A DNA stretch of 64,000 nucleotides from Alloalcanivorax marinus (lineage in GTDB: Bacteria > Pseudomonadota > Gammaproteobacteria > Pseudomonadales > Alcanivoracaceae). Location of the stretch: the NCBI RefSeq assembly GCF_016906305.1, contig NZ_JADDOL010000009.1, forward strand, positions 1 to 64,000. The letters run 5' to 3'. The notes beneath the pieces were generated by a model. The model was not told the DNA's origin, searched no databases, and saw only the letters and a list, made by a program, of their open reading frames with translations. Positions 1-8,821 of this stretch are shown here, one piece after another (the first letter of the stretch is position 1; each line of letters opens with the position of its first letter). The position numbers and the translations under genes were made by a program.

Positions 1-133
1 CCATCTCATCATCCCTGTAGGCTCCCTTTCGAACGTCCTGTTCTCAAGGGTCCCGGAAGGGCGTCGCGCCCTGAGTCGCTCAGCAGTGAGCCTCGACGCC
101 ACGGTGATTTTCCGGCAAGCGCGATGAAGCATA

Positions 134-164
134 AAAAAACCGCCCCGAAGGGCGGTTTTTTTTT
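134..164 (-). terminator. Intrinsic terminator of rne
   Basis: GC-rich stem ACCGCCC/GGGCGGT with a short loop, flanked by an A-run and a T-run, so it can work in both directions. It lies 15 bp beyond the rne stop codon on the minus strand. The rest of positions 1-178 shows no gene or other clear signal. Confidence 0.85.
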
Positions 165-178
165 ATGGGCCGGTGGGA

Positions 179-3100
179 TCAGGCGTCGTGGTTGACGTCT
201 TCACCCTGGTCCGGCGTTTGCGCCGCCTGTTGTTCGCGGCGGCGCTGGCGCGGGTCGTTGCCGGCGCGGCCGGCGGGGATTTGCGCCGGGGCCGGTTTGG
301 CGAACGACGGCCGGGCGGGCGCCTCGGAGGCCGATTCCGGAGCCGGGGCGGGGGCCGCCGGTTGGGCCGGAGCCGGACGCGGCGGTGCCGCCTTCGGATT
401 GCGCTGGCGCGGGTCGTTGCCGGCCCGCTGCGGCTCGCCGTCCGCCGCCGGTTCGGCGGCCGGGGAGGGCGCCGGCGCCGGGTCGCGGTTCGCCGGGGTC
501 ACGTCCAGCGGGGCCTGATCGGCGTCGGCGTCCACCTTGGGCGCGCTCTGCTCGTCGGCGGCCTTGGGCGCCGCTTCCGGGGCCTTCGGCTGAGCCTGGG
601 CGGCTTGCGGCGCGGGCTCGGCGGGTTTCTGCTCGGGCTCCACGGCTTTCGGCTGCGACGGCGCCGGTTCGGAGGCCGGGGCCTGGGGCGCGGTGTCCGC
701 CGCCTTCGGTTCGGCTTGAGCGGCCTCCGGCTTGGGCTCAGTGGCCTTCGGCTCGGGTTCAGCCGCCTTCGGCTCAGGTTCAACAGCCTTCGGCTCGGGC
801 GCATTGCCCTCCGGCTTCGGTTCGGCCGCCTCGGACTTGGGCGCGGGGGCTTCCGGCTCATGTTTCGCCTTCGGCTCGGCCTGCTTCGGCGCGGCGTCCG
901 CGGCGGGGGCCGCCGGGTTGCTGCGGGCGGCCTCCCGGCGGGCGTCCTGTTCCGCTTTCACCGGCACTTCCGGTGCGGCGGCGGGCGGCGCGCTGTCGGC
1001 GGGGGTGCCGGCCTGCTCCGGTTTCACTTCCGGCTGGCCGGTTTCCACCGCCTGGGTGTCCCGGGCGCGCTGTTCGCCGGCGGTCGGCTTGCGGCGCGAC
1101 TCGTCGTCGGCGGCGGCCGGTTGCGCTTCGCTTTGCGCGCCTTCCTCGGCGGGGACCAGCTTGGCCCGCGGCGGACGGCTGTCGCCCCGTTCCTGGTCAC
1201 GGCCCGGGGTGTTGTCCTCGGAGGTCATGCGCGGCGGTTGCCCGGGGGCGTCCTGGGACGCGGCGCGCTCAACCTGGCCGGCGTCCTGGTCCTGGGGCCG
1301 GGCGTCGGCCTGACCACGGTTGTCCGGCTGCGGGCGGTCGCCGCCCTCGGCCTGTTCCGGCTTGCCGGGGCGCTGACGTTCCCGCAGGGGACGGTCGTCC
1401 CGGGAGTCGGTGCGGCGCTGGGCCTTGGGGCCGTCGTCCTTGCGCGGACCCTTGTCCTGGGGCTTGTCCTGGCTCTTGGCTTTGCCGCCCTTGTTGTCGT
1501 TGCGGTTGTCGGCGCGGTTGTCGCCTTTGGCGTCCGCCTTGTCGGTCTTCGGCTCGGAGGGCTTGCCGTCGCGCTGGCCGTTATCCCGTTGCGCATTGTC
1601 CCGTTGCGCATTATCCCGTTGAGAATTGTCCCGGGCGTTGTCGCCGTTACCGTTGTTGCCACCGCGGCCGCCACGGCCGCCGCGACGGTTGCGGCCACGG
1701 CCACGGCCGCCGTTGTCGCCATTGCCGTCGTCACGGGCGTTCTTGCGCTGGTCGTCCCGCGGGCCGCCGCGCTTATCGTCACGCTGGCCGTTGCGGTTGT
1801 CCTGGCGGTTGTCTTTCTGGTCGCCCCGGTTGTTGCCGCCCTTGGCGCGGTTCTGGCCGCCACGGCGACGGTCGTCGCGCTGGCCGCCGCGTTTGTCGTC
1901 GCGGCCGCTCTGACGCTTGGCGTTCTGCTGGTCCCGGCGCTTGGCGCGGGCCGCCTGCTCTTCCGGGGTGCCGTTGAACAGCACCGCCAGCCAGGTGAAG
2001 AAGCGGGCCAGGAAGTTGGTGGGCTGCACCGTCGGCGCCGGAGCCGCCTTGGCGGATTTGGCGGCCTGTTCCGGTTTGGCCGCTTCCGGTTTCTCGGCTT
2101 GCGGCTTGGGCGGCGGCGGCGCGGTGTCCGGGGCGATCAGTTTCACCGCCGGTTCCTGGGTCTTGATCTCGGTGTCCTGGGCGGACTGGGCGGCCGGGTC
2201 CTGGTGGCCTTCCACCAGCTCCAGTTCGTGGCTGACCAGGTCCGTGGTCTGGTCGTCACGGATCCGTTCCACCTCGAAGTGCGGCGTTTCCAGGTGCGGG
2301 TTGGGGATCACCAGCACGCGCACCTTGTGGTTGGCCTCGATCTCGCGCAGTACCTGGCGCTTCTCGTTGAGCAGGAAGGTGCCCACCGGCACCGGCACCT
2401 GGGCCTGGATCTCGCCGGTGCGCTCCTTCATCACCTCTTCTTCGATCAGGCGCAGGATGCTCAGAGCGAGGGACTTCACGTCGCGGATGTGGCCCAGGCC
2501 GTCACAGCGCGGGCACACGATGCTGGAGGTCTCGCCCAGGCTGGGGCGCAGCCGCTGACGGGACAGCTCCAGCAGGCCAAAGCGGGAGATACGGCCCAGC
2601 TGAATGCGCGCGCGGTCCGCCTCCAGGGCGTCGCGCATGCGGTTTTCCACCTCGCGCTGGTTGCGCGCCGGGCCCATGTCGATGAAGTCCACCACGATCA
2701 GGCCGCCGATGTCGCGCAGACGCAGCTGGCGGGCGATCTCGTCCGCCGCCTCCAGGTTGGTCTGCAGGGCGGTTTCCTCGATGTCCGCGCCCTTGGTGGC
2801 GCGGGAGGAGTTGATGTCGATGGACACCAGCGCCTCGGTGGGATCGATAACGATGGAGCCGCCGGAGGGCAGCTTCACTTCACGTTCGAAGGCGGTCTCG
2901 ATCTGCGACTCGATCTGATAGCGGGAGAACAGCGGCGTGTCGTCGCTGTACAGCTTGATCTTGTGCTGGAAGTCGGTCATCACCTGTTGCACGAAGGCCT
3001 GGGCCTCGTTGTAGACCTTCTGGGAGTCGATCAGGACTTCCCCGATGTCCTTGCGCAGGTAGTCGCGGATGGCGCGGATGATGACGTTGGATTCCTGATA

Positions 3101-3724
3101 GATCAGGAAGGGGGCCTTGCGGGTCTCGGACGCCTCGGCGATGGAGCCCCACAGCTTGAGCAGGTAGTTGAGGTCCCACTGCAGCTCCTCGGCGGAGCGG
3201 CCCAGGCCGGCGGTGCGCACGATCACGCCCATTTCGTCGGGGATCTGCAGGCTGCCCAGGGCTTCCTTGAGCTGCTGGCGTTCCTCGCCCTCGATGCGGC
3301 GGGAAATGCCGCCGGCGCGGGGGTTGTTGGGCATCAGCACCAGATAGCGGCCGGCCAGGCTGATGAAGGTGGTCAGGGCGGCGCCTTTGTTGCCACGCTC
3401 TTCCTTGTCCACCTGGATGATCACTTCCTGGCCTTCCTTGATCACCTCTTTGATGTTGATGCGACCCTGGATGTCCTTGGGGTCCTTCTGGAAATACTGA
3501 CGGGAGATTTCCTTGAGAGGCAGAAAGCCGTGGCGCTCGGCGCCGAAGTCCACGAAGGCGGCTTCCAGGGAGGGTTCGATGCGGGTGATCTTGCCTTTAT
3601 AGATGTTGGCTTTTTTCTGCACGCGGGTGCGGTGTTCGATGTCCAGGTCGTAGAGTCTCTGGCCATCCACCAGCGCAACCCGAATCTCTTCGGGGTGCGT
3701 GGCATTGATCAACATACGTTTCAT
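179..3724 (-). CDS. rne: Ribonuclease E (RNase E), degradosome scaffold
   Basis: Essential endoribonuclease for mRNA decay and rRNA/tRNA processing, acting at the inner membrane. 1181 aa, the usual size for gammaproteobacterial RNase E. Residues about 1-420 are the catalytic half: S1 domain (about 35-120), DNase I-like site with VSIDINSS and VVDFIDM, which supply the two metal-binding aspartates (about 300 and 343), and the Zn-link CPRCDGLG. The rest is a low-complexity scaffold: a glutamine/asparagine/arginine-rich RNA-binding stretch with tandem QRDNA units, then a proline/glutamate/lysine/alanine repeat tail carrying AGNDPRQR twice near the C terminus. The start MKRMLINAT matches the conserved N terminus. 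It diverges from rluC across a 649-bp leader, which suits the leader-mediated autoregulation known for rne in enterobacteria (inferred here). Confidence 0.97.
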   Translation of the reverse strand: MKRMLINATHPEEIRVALVDGQRLYDLDIEHRTRVQKKANIYKGKITRIEPSLEAAFVDFGAERHGFLPLKEISRQYFQKDPKDIQGRINIKEVIKEGQEVIIQVDKEERGNKGAALTTFISLAGRYLVLMPNNPRAGGISRRIEGEERQQLKEALGSLQIPDEMGVIVRTAGLGRSAEELQWDLNYLLKLWGSIAEASETRKAPFLIYQESNVIIRAIRDYLRKDIGEVLIDSQKVYNEAQAFVQQVMTDFQHKIKLYSDDTPLFSRYQIESQIETAFEREVKLPSGGSIVIDPTEALVSIDINSSRATKGADIEETALQTNLEAADEIARQLRLRDIGGLIVVDFIDMGPARNQREVENRMRDALEADRARIQLGRISRFGLLELSRQRLRPSLGETSSIVCPRCDGLGHIRDVKSLALSILRLIEEEVMKERTGEIQAQVPVPVGTFLLNEKRQVLREIEANHKVRVLVIPNPHLETPHFEVERIRDDQTTDLVSHELELVEGHQDPAAQSAQDTEIKTQEPAVKLIAPDTAPPPPKPQAEKPEAAKPEQAAKSAKAAPAPTVQPTNFLARFFTWLAVLFNGTPEEQAARAKRRDQQNAKRQSGRDDKRGGQRDDRRRGGQNRAKGGNNRGDQKDNRQDNRNGQRDDKRGGPRDDQRKNARDDGNGDNGGRGRGRNRRGGRGGRGGNNGNGDNARDNSQRDNAQRDNAQRDNGQRDGKPSEPKTDKADAKGDNRADNRNDNKGGKAKSQDKPQDKGPRKDDGPKAQRRTDSRDDRPLRERQRPGKPEQAEGGDRPQPDNRGQADARPQDQDAGQVERAASQDAPGQPPRMTSEDNTPGRDQERGDSRPPRAKLVPAEEGAQSEAQPAAADDESRRKPTAGEQRARDTQAVETGQPEVKPEQAGTPADSAPPAAAPEVPVKAEQDARREAARSNPAAPAADAAPKQAEPKAKHEPEAPAPKSEAAEPKPEGNAPEPKAVEPEPKAAEPEPKATEPKPEAAQAEPKAADTAPQAPASEPAPSQPKAVEPEQKPAEPAPQAAQAQPKAPEAAPKAADEQSAPKVDADADQAPLDVTPANRDPAPAPSPAAEPAADGEPQRAGNDPRQRNPKAAPPRPAPAQPAAPAPAPESASEAPARPSFAKPAPAQIPAGRAGNDPRQRRREQQAAQTPDQGEDVNHDA
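1580..1639 (-). repeat. 15-bp tandem repeats inside rne
   Basis: Four consecutive 15-bp units, each containing TCCCG, with about two substitutions between copies. They encode [10 protein letters not shown] pentapeptides in the RNase E scaffold. This is an in-frame coding repeat, prone to copy-number change, within an arginine-rich RNA-binding segment. Confidence 0.8.
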
Positions 3725-4261
3725 TGTGCTACCACAAGGTTCGTGGCGGCGAGCAGCGGGCCGGTATCCATACCGGTATCAGACCTTCTGGCCCGGGCGT
3801 CGGAAGAAATGCCTGGCAGGCATGAACGTCCCGTAGGAGAGGCGCGCTAGCGCGATCACGACGGTGCTGATTGCCTGTTGTCGACCTTTCCCTGTGCTCC
3901 GGGCTGGTTGAAGTTGCGCCGTTGGCGTCGCTCGCGAGGCGATAGTCGTATCGGCTTCGCGGTTGGTCCGGCGCGTCGGGCGCCGGAACCTGTGTCTGTA
4001 TACCGATGCGGTCCGTCCCCGGGCGCGTCGTGCGCGGCCACGGGGGCGGGCCGTTTTGTCTTCGACCTGATGCTGCCACCGCCGGTGTTGGTTGTCGGTC
4101 GACCGCCGGGGGGAGTTGTGTTGCCGCCCCGGGGGTCGTGCAGCGTCCGGACCCGGAGGGTCCGTTCGGTTCTTTTGTCGGGCGGGCTGGCAGGGTGTTC
4201 GGGTCTACCGACGGCGAATGGTCGCTGCGCGTCGCCGTTGGCCAGCCCTGGCCGACATCGG

Positions 4262-4291
4262 ATCATAGCAGCGAAACCGCAATGGGATCAA
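4262..4291 (-). promoter_or_regulatory. Candidate sigma-70 promoter for rne
   Basis: Read on the minus strand: -35 TTGATC (4291-4286), an 18-bp spacer and -10 TATGAT (4267-4262). The predicted start near 4255 lies about 530 nt upstream of the rne ATG. Confidence 0.45.
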
Positions 4292-4361
4292 TCAGATACA
4301 TTGCTGATGCGTGAAGGGTTCGAGTCCGCACGCAAGGCTGGCGGAGCGCGCCCACAGGGCC

Positions 4362-4367
4362 TAGAAT
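4362..4367 (+). promoter_or_regulatory. -10 element of rluC, likely leaderless transcript
   Basis: TAGAAT lies only 6 bp before the rluC ATG at 4374, so the predicted transcription start falls on or next to the start codon. No good -35 is seen (TGGCGG at 17-bp spacing). No Shine-Dalgarno sequence precedes the ATG. Confidence 0.5.
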
Positions 4368-4373
4368 CGCCGC

Positions 4374-5327
4374 ATGTCAGAGACCCCCGCCGCCGATCGC
4401 GTCACTTTCATTACCATCGATGAAGGCCGCGACGGCCAACGCCTGGATAATTTCCTGTTCGTCCACCTCAAGGGCGTGCCCCGTTCGCGCATCTACCGGA
4501 TCATCCGTGCCGGCGAGGTGCGCGTGAACAAGAAGCGCGCCAAGCAGACCACCCGGCTGGCCACCGGCGACGTGGTGCGCATCCCGCCGGTGCGCACCAG
4601 CGAATCGGCGGCGCCGCCGGTGGTCAGCGACGGCCTCGCCGAGCGCCTGTCCCGGGCGCTGCTGTACGAGGACGAGCGGCTGATGATCTTCAACAAGCCC
4701 GCCGGCCTGGCGGTGCACGGCGGCAGCGGCGTCAGCCTGGGCCTGATCGAGGCGCTGCGCGTGCTCTATCCCAAGGAAACCCAGCTGGAGCTGGTGCACC
4801 GGCTGGACCGGGACACCAGCGGCTGCATCATGGTGGCCCGTCACCGGGGCTTTCTGCGCAAATTGCAGCGGCTGATGCAGCAGGGCGGGGTGGAAAAGCG
4901 CTACTGGCTGCTTTGCCAGGGCTTCAAGGGCGGCGAGCGCCGCATGGAGGCGCCGCTGCTGAAGCTGATGCAGGGCAACGAGCGGGTGGTGCGGGTGTCC
5001 CGGGAGGGCAAGCCCTCGATCACCGATTTCACCCTGCTGGAGCGCTTCGGCGACACTGCCCTGGTGGAAGCCACCCTGGGCACCGGCCGTACCCACCAGA
5101 TCCGCGTGCACGCCCAGTTCGGCGGCTTCCCGCTGCTGGGCGACGACAAGTACGGCAGCGAGCGCGGCGACCGCAAGCTGGCCGAGCTGGGCCGGCGCCG
5201 GCTGTGCCTGCACGCCCGGTCCCTGGCGTTCCGGCACCCGGAAAGCGGGGAGCGGGTGCGGGTGGAAGCGCCCCTGGACGAGGATTTCGAGGCCATTCTT
5301 GGTGCCCTGAAGGCGGACAAACGATGA
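4374..5327 (+). CDS. rluC: 23S rRNA pseudouridine synthase RluC
   Basis: Converts uridines 955, 2504 and 2580 of 23S rRNA (E. coli numbering) to pseudouridine. 317 aa. An N-terminal S4 RNA-binding domain (about 20-75, with GQRLDNFL and GEVRVNKKR) precedes the RluA-type catalytic domain. The signature HRLDRDTSG carries the catalytic Asp145, and GRTHQIRVH lies further on. The start MSETPAADRV aligns with E. coli RluC and is preceded by a -10 box rather than a ribosome binding site. The stop codon overlaps the next gene as ATGA, so translational coupling is likely. Divergence from rne is a conserved arrangement. Confidence 0.95.
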   Translation: MSETPAADRVTFITIDEGRDGQRLDNFLFVHLKGVPRSRIYRIIRAGEVRVNKKRAKQTTRLATGDVVRIPPVRTSESAAPPVVSDGLAERLSRALLYEDERLMIFNKPAGLAVHGGSGVSLGLIEALRVLYPKETQLELVHRLDRDTSGCIMVARHRGFLRKLQRLMQQGGVEKRYWLLCQGFKGGERRMEAPLLKLMQGNERVVRVSREGKPSITDFTLLERFGDTALVEATLGTGRTHQIRVHAQFGGFPLLGDDKYGSERGDRKLAELGRRRLCLHARSLAFRHPESGERVRVEAPLDEDFEAILGALKADKR

Positions 5328-6007
5328 GCGGGCGCTACGATCTGGTGATCTTCGACTGGGACGGCACGGTGATGGATTCCACCGCGCGCATCGTCGAGTG
5401 CATGCACCGGGCCGGCGCCGACCTGGCGTTGCCGGTGCTGGACGACGAGGCGGTGCGCGGCATCATCGGCCTGGGGCTGCCGGAGGCGATCCGTGTCCTG
5501 TACCCGGACATCGACGACCATGGGGTGGGGCGCATGTGCGACTGCTACGCCCGCCATTTCGTGGCCGCCGAGCGGGAGCCCAGCCCGCTGTACCCGGGCG
5601 CCCTGGAGACCCTGGCGGCGCTGCGCGACGGCGGGCTGCGGCTGGCGGTGGCCACCGGCAAGAGCCGCAAGGGGCTGGACCGGGTGTGGACCGGCAGCGA
5701 CCTGGGCCACTGGTTTCACGCGTCCCGCTGCGCGGACGAGAGCGTGTCCAAGCCGGCGCCGGCCATGGTTGAGGAATTATTGGCGGAATTGGCGGTCCGT
5801 CCGGAGCGGGCCGTGGTGGTGGGCGACACCGCCTTCGACCTGGAAATGGCCCTGGCCGCCGGCGTTGACCGCATCGGCGTCAGCTATGGCGCCCACCCGG
5901 TGGAGCGGCTCAGCCCGTTCCAGCCGCTGGCGGTGATCGACGCCTTGCCGGAGCTGCTGCCGCTGGTCGGCATCGGCGCCCACATTGACCACGAGGAACG
6001 AGTGTGA
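5324..6007 (+). CDS. HAD-superfamily hydrolase (phosphoglycolate phosphatase-like)
   Basis: Predicted small-molecule phosphatase of the HAD IA group, 227 aa. Motif I is DWDGTVMDS with Asp11 (nucleophile) and Asp13. Motif II is ATGKS, the motif III lysine is in SKPAP, and motif IV is GDTAFDLEMA. A helical cap lies between motifs I and II. The start ATG overlaps the rluC stop (ATGA) and its own stop overlaps the next start (GTGA), so the three genes are probably translated together. An HAD phosphatase next to rluC is common in pseudomonads. The substrate cannot be told from sequence. Confidence 0.9.
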   Translation: MSGRYDLVIFDWDGTVMDSTARIVECMHRAGADLALPVLDDEAVRGIIGLGLPEAIRVLYPDIDDHGVGRMCDCYARHFVAAEREPSPLYPGALETLAALRDGGLRLAVATGKSRKGLDRVWTGSDLGHWFHASRCADESVSKPAPAMVEELLAELAVRPERAVVVGDTAFDLEMALAAGVDRIGVSYGAHPVERLSPFQPLAVIDALPELLPLVGIGAHIDHEERV

Positions 6008-6978
6008 CGATGGAACCCTATAATAAGGAACCGGACCACAAAGAGTGGAAGCTGATCGAGAAGCTGCTGGGCCAGGCCCAGGCGGAACAGCGCAAAAGCC
6101 GGCGCTGGGGGATCTTCTTCAAGAGCCTGGGCTTTGTCTACCTGTTCGCCATGCTCTATCTGTTCGCCGCCAACCGGCCCGGGGACTCCCTGGCGGTGGC
6201 CGAGCCGCACGTGGCGGTGGTGGACGTGACCGGGGCCATCATGAGTGATTCGGCGGCCAGCGCCGACCTGATCACCACCGGCCTGCGCGACGCCTTCGAG
6301 GCGGACAACAGCAAGGCGGTGCTGCTGCGCATCAACAGCCCCGGCGGCTCGCCGGTGCAGGCCAATTTCGTCTACAACGAGATCCGCCGGCTGCGCGCGG
6401 AGTACCCGGACAAGAAGCTGTACGCGGCGATCACCGACATGGGCGCCTCCGGGGCCTATTACATCGCCTCGGCGGCGGACGAAATCTACGCCGACCCGGC
6501 CAGCATCGTCGGCTCCATCGGCGTGATCATGGCCGGTTTCGGCGTGCAGGAAGCCGCCGAGAAGCTGGGCGTGGAGCGTCGCGTCTACACCGCCGGCGAG
6601 AACAAGGACATTCTCGACCCGTTCGCGCCGGTGCGCGAGAAGGACCGGGAACACGTGCAGACCATGCTGGATGAGATCCACCAGCAGTTTATCGGCGCGG
6701 TGAAGGAAGGGCGCGGCGACCGTCTGAAAGTGGAGGGTCACCCGGAGCTGTTCTCCGGCCTGTTCTGGACCGGCGAGCGGGCCCTGTCCCTGGGGCTGGT
6801 GGACGGTCTCAAGAGCCCGGGGCAGGTGGCCCGGGACGTGGCCGGCGTGGACGAGATGGTCAACTACACCGTCAGCGGCTCGGCCCTGGACAAGGTGCTC
6901 AAGCGCTTCGGCGTCTCCGTGGGCGACGGCCTGGGCAAGTCCCTGGGCCTGGACGCCGGCGCGCCCAATATTCGCTAG
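6004..6978 (+). CDS. sppA: S49-family signal peptide peptidase SppA-like, membrane bound
   Basis: Serine/lysine protease that degrades cleaved signal peptides at the inner membrane. 324 aa, the short single-domain form rather than the 600-residue E. coli form. There is an N-terminal cytoplasmic segment, one membrane helix (about 35-56), then the S49 domain. The nucleophile is Ser149 in MGASGAYY and the general base is probably Lys201 in AGENKD. The GTG start at 6004 overlaps the previous stop (GTGA) with GAGGAA 5 nt upstream. An ATG two codons later (6010) is an alternative. It is the last gene of the rluC operon; no terminator is seen after it. Confidence 0.92.
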   Translation: MTMEPYNKEPDHKEWKLIEKLLGQAQAEQRKSRRWGIFFKSLGFVYLFAMLYLFAANRPGDSLAVAEPHVAVVDVTGAIMSDSAASADLITTGLRDAFEADNSKAVLLRINSPGGSPVQANFVYNEIRRLRAEYPDKKLYAAITDMGASGAYYIASAADEIYADPASIVGSIGVIMAGFGVQEAAEKLGVERRVYTAGENKDILDPFAPVREKDREHVQTMLDEIHQQFIGAVKEGRGDRLKVEGHPELFSGLFWTGERALSLGLVDGLKSPGQVARDVAGVDEMVNYTVSGSALDKVLKRFGVSVGDGLGKSLGLDAGAPNIR

Positions 6979-7013
6979 GGCGGCGATGACGGGCGGGCCG
7001 TGCCGGTCCCCCG

Positions 7014-7186
7014 CGAGTTGAAAGTGAAAAGTGAAAAGTTGAAAGGGCGGGCAACTCATACGCCCTTTCCGCGGCCGCTGGCCGGCAAAGCGCGTTGTTT
7101 GCCTCACCGTATAAAACGCGGGCAGGGCCGCGCCGACTGACGGTGCTCTCCCGCGTTTTAACTTTTAACTTGTAACTTTGAACTCG
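7014..7186. repeat. Heptad AT-rich inverted repeat element between sppA and maf
   Basis: Left arm about 7014-7044 has four 7-bp units of the type GTTGAAA/GTGAAAA. The right arm, about 7154-7186, matches it in reverse complement at about 26 of 31 positions (CGAGTT(C/G)AAAGT...). The arms enclose about 110 bp of ordinary GC-rich sequence and occupy most of the gap between convergent sppA and maf. No open frame or terminator explains the pattern. Confidence 0.6.
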
Positions 7187-7188
7187 TC

Positions 7189-7782
7189 TCAGGCCGGCAG
7201 GACGATCCCTTCGGCGGCCAGAAAATCCGTGAGCATGATCAACGGCAAGCCGATCAGGGCGTTGGGGTCGCGGCCTTCCAGCGCCTTGAACAGCACGATG
7301 CCGAGGCCCTCCGATTTGAAGCTGCCGGCGCAGTTGAACGGCTGCTCCTGCTCGATATAGCGCTCGATCTGGTCGTCGCGGAGGGTGCGGAAGTGCACCT
7401 GGAAGCGCTCGCAGCCGGTCTGGTGACGGCCGGAGGCGGCGTCCAGCAGGCACAGGCCGGTCAGGAAGGTCACCCGCCGGCCGCTGGCGCGCCGCAGCTG
7501 GGCCCGGGCGTTGGCGTGGTCACCGGGCTTGCCGAGCACCTCGCCGTCGATCACCGCCACCTGATCGGAGCCGATGATCAGGGCGTCCGGATGGGACGCG
7601 GCCAGCGCGTCCGCCTTGGCGCGGGCCAGCCGCAGCACCAGGCCGGTGGGGCGTTCACCGGCCCGGGCGCTTTCGTCGATGTCCGGGCTATGATGGTCGA
7701 ACGCCAGCCCCAGCTTGCCGAGGACTTCGCGGCGGAACGGGGACGAGGAAGCCAGGATCAGGGGTCGGGACGGTGCTTTCAT
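7189..7782 (-). CDS. maf: Maf/YceF-family nucleotide pyrophosphatase
   Basis: Hydrolyses non-canonical or modified nucleoside triphosphates to monophosphates. The YceF branch prefers 7-methyl-GTP; assignment to that branch rests on position beside yceD-rpmF as in E. coli. 197 aa, full length. Seen: N-terminal [12 protein letters not shown], the conserved IIGSDQV motif with the catalytic aspartate, LGKPGD, TFLTG, and the C-terminal FKSEGLG and LIGLPL. It is transcribed divergently from yceD and is convergent with sppA, with the heptad repeat element between. Confidence 0.93.
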   Translation of the reverse strand: MKAPSRPLILASSSPFRREVLGKLGLAFDHHSPDIDESARAGERPTGLVLRLARAKADALAASHPDALIIGSDQVAVIDGEVLGKPGDHANARAQLRRASGRRVTFLTGLCLLDAASGRHQTGCERFQVHFRTLRDDQIERYIEQEQPFNCAGSFKSEGLGIVLFKALEGRDPNALIGLPLIMLTDFLAAEGIVLPA

Positions 7783-7894
7783 GGACTACTCCGCGGGTCA
7801 ATCGCCGCGAAGTGTACCGACGGTGCCGCGCGCCTGCACGAAAAAACCCGGTTTCTCAATCAGTTAACAATCCGCCGGCCGCCGCAATTTCGCT

Positions 7895-7923
7895 TTGACA
7901 GAGGGCGGGGCCGCGCCTAGAAT
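7895..7923 (+). promoter_or_regulatory. Sigma-70 promoter of yceD-rpmF
   Basis: Consensus -35 TTGACA (7895-7900), 17-bp spacer, -10 TAGAAT (7918-7923). The predicted start near 7930 lies about 3 nt from the yceD ATG at 7933, so the mRNA should be leaderless or nearly so. Confidence 0.75.
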
Positions 7924-7932
7924 TGCGCGCTT

Positions 7933-8466
7933 ATGTTTTCAGGGCAACTGCCACCGTATCTGGAACCGCGCAAGTTCGCGGATCAGGAACGCGTCATCGA
8001 AGGCGAAGCCCGGGTCGGGGATCTGCCCCGTCTGCGGGAATATCGCGACAGCCAGGATCAGCCGGTCCGGGTCTCCCTGGCCTTTGGCCGCGATGAAGAC
8101 GGCCGTGGGCGCGTTCAAGGTCGTGTGGAAGCCACCCTGATACTGGTTTGCCAGCGTTGTCTGGAACCGGTGCACCACCCCGTCGTCGCCGACGTGGATC
8201 TGGTGCTGGTGTGGAGCGAGGATCAGGCCAAGGCGCTGCCGGCGGACCTGGATCCCTTGCTGGTCACCGAGGAGCGTTTGAGTCTGGCGGAGTTGCTCGA
8301 AGAGGAGCTGCTGCTGGCCCTGCCCCTGGTGGCCCTGCACGACGAGTGCCCGCGTCCGGCCTCCACCGGCTCCGAACCGGAACCGGAAGGTGACCCGGAC
8401 GATACGCAAACCAATCCGGATAATCCGTTTGCCGTGCTGGCCCGCCTCAAGGGCCGCCGCAAGTAA
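7933..8466 (+). CDS. yceD: YceD, DUF177 23S rRNA accumulation protein
   Basis: 177 aa, full length. YceD supports 23S rRNA accumulation and in many bacteria is encoded just before ribosomal protein L32. Seen: the CQRCLEP motif in mid-protein, LLALPLVALHDEC, and the family C-terminal signature NPFAVLARLKGRRK. The N terminus (FSGQLPPYLEPRKFADQ) aligns with E. coli YceD, which fixes the start despite the lack of a ribosome binding site. An 18-nt gap separates it from rpmF, so the two are probably cotranscribed from the promoter overlapping this start. Confidence 0.93.
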   Translation: MFSGQLPPYLEPRKFADQERVIEGEARVGDLPRLREYRDSQDQPVRVSLAFGRDEDGRGRVQGRVEATLILVCQRCLEPVHHPVVADVDLVLVWSEDQAKALPADLDPLLVTEERLSLAELLEEELLLALPLVALHDECPRPASTGSEPEPEGDPDDTQTNPDNPFAVLARLKGRRK

Positions 8467-8484
8467 CAGGCCGAGGAGCAAGCA

Positions 8485-8679
8485 ATGGCTGTTCAACAGA
8501 ATCGCAAGTCCCGTTCCAAGCGCGGCATGCGTCGTGCCCACGACGCCCTGTCCGCACCGACCCTCACCGAGGACAGCAATAGCGGTGAAGTGCATCGTCG
8601 TCACCATATCTCTCCGGACGGCATGTACCGTGGTCGTCAGGTGATCCGCACCGACGAACTGGACGACGAAGAAGAGTAA
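8485..8679 (+). CDS. rpmF: 50S ribosomal protein L32
   Basis: 64 aa. The canonical N terminus [20 protein letters not shown] and the block [17 protein letters not shown] identify bL32. It ends in an acidic tail (TDELDDEEE) a little longer than that of the 57-residue E. coli protein. GAGGAG precedes the ATG. It lies between yceD and plsX as in most gammaproteobacteria, but a terminator separates it from plsX. Confidence 0.97.
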   Translation: MAVQQNRKSRSKRGMRRAHDALSAPTLTEDSNSGEVHRRHHISPDGMYRGRQVIRTDELDDEEE

Positions 8680-8722
8680 GTCCGTCGTCGCCCGTGGGCG
8701 ACGTCACAGGACCGAACCGGAA

Positions 8723-8750
8723 CGGGAGCCCTGAGGGCTCCCGTTTTGTT
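8723..8750 (+). terminator. Intrinsic terminator after rpmF
   Basis: Stem CGGGAGCCC/GGGCTCCCG with a TGA loop, followed by TTTTGTT. It separates rpmF transcription from plsX. Confidence 0.85.
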
Positions 8751-8821
8751 GTTGCCCGGTTCCCTCGGGGCCATGACCACCTTTATCATGGCCGTCGCTT
8801 CGTCAAGTCAGGATACTTGCC

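Larger units (their letters stand above)
3725..4373. other. Divergent rne/rluC intergenic region with long rne leader
   Basis: No credible gene lies in these 649 bp; the open frames here have no family resemblance. It holds the likely rne promoter (4262-4291, minus strand), which would give an untranslated leader of about 530 nt, and the rluC -10 element at its right end. The leader is G+C- and G+U-rich, so it is probably structured. The function of the leader is inferred from E. coli rne, not seen directly. Confidence 0.6.

Noticed and set aside
173-3850. 1225-codon open frame on the plus strand across rne
   Set aside because: It is antisense to RNase E, which is unmistakable on the minus strand. 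Long antisense frames are common in GC-rich DNA; the composition (Arg/Gly/Leu/Val) is that of a shadow.
4314-4330. GGTTCGAGTCC, a T-loop-like sequence suggesting a tRNA
   Set aside because: No acceptor, D or anticodon arm can be folded around it and the T stem does not pair. It lies in the rne-rluC spacer.
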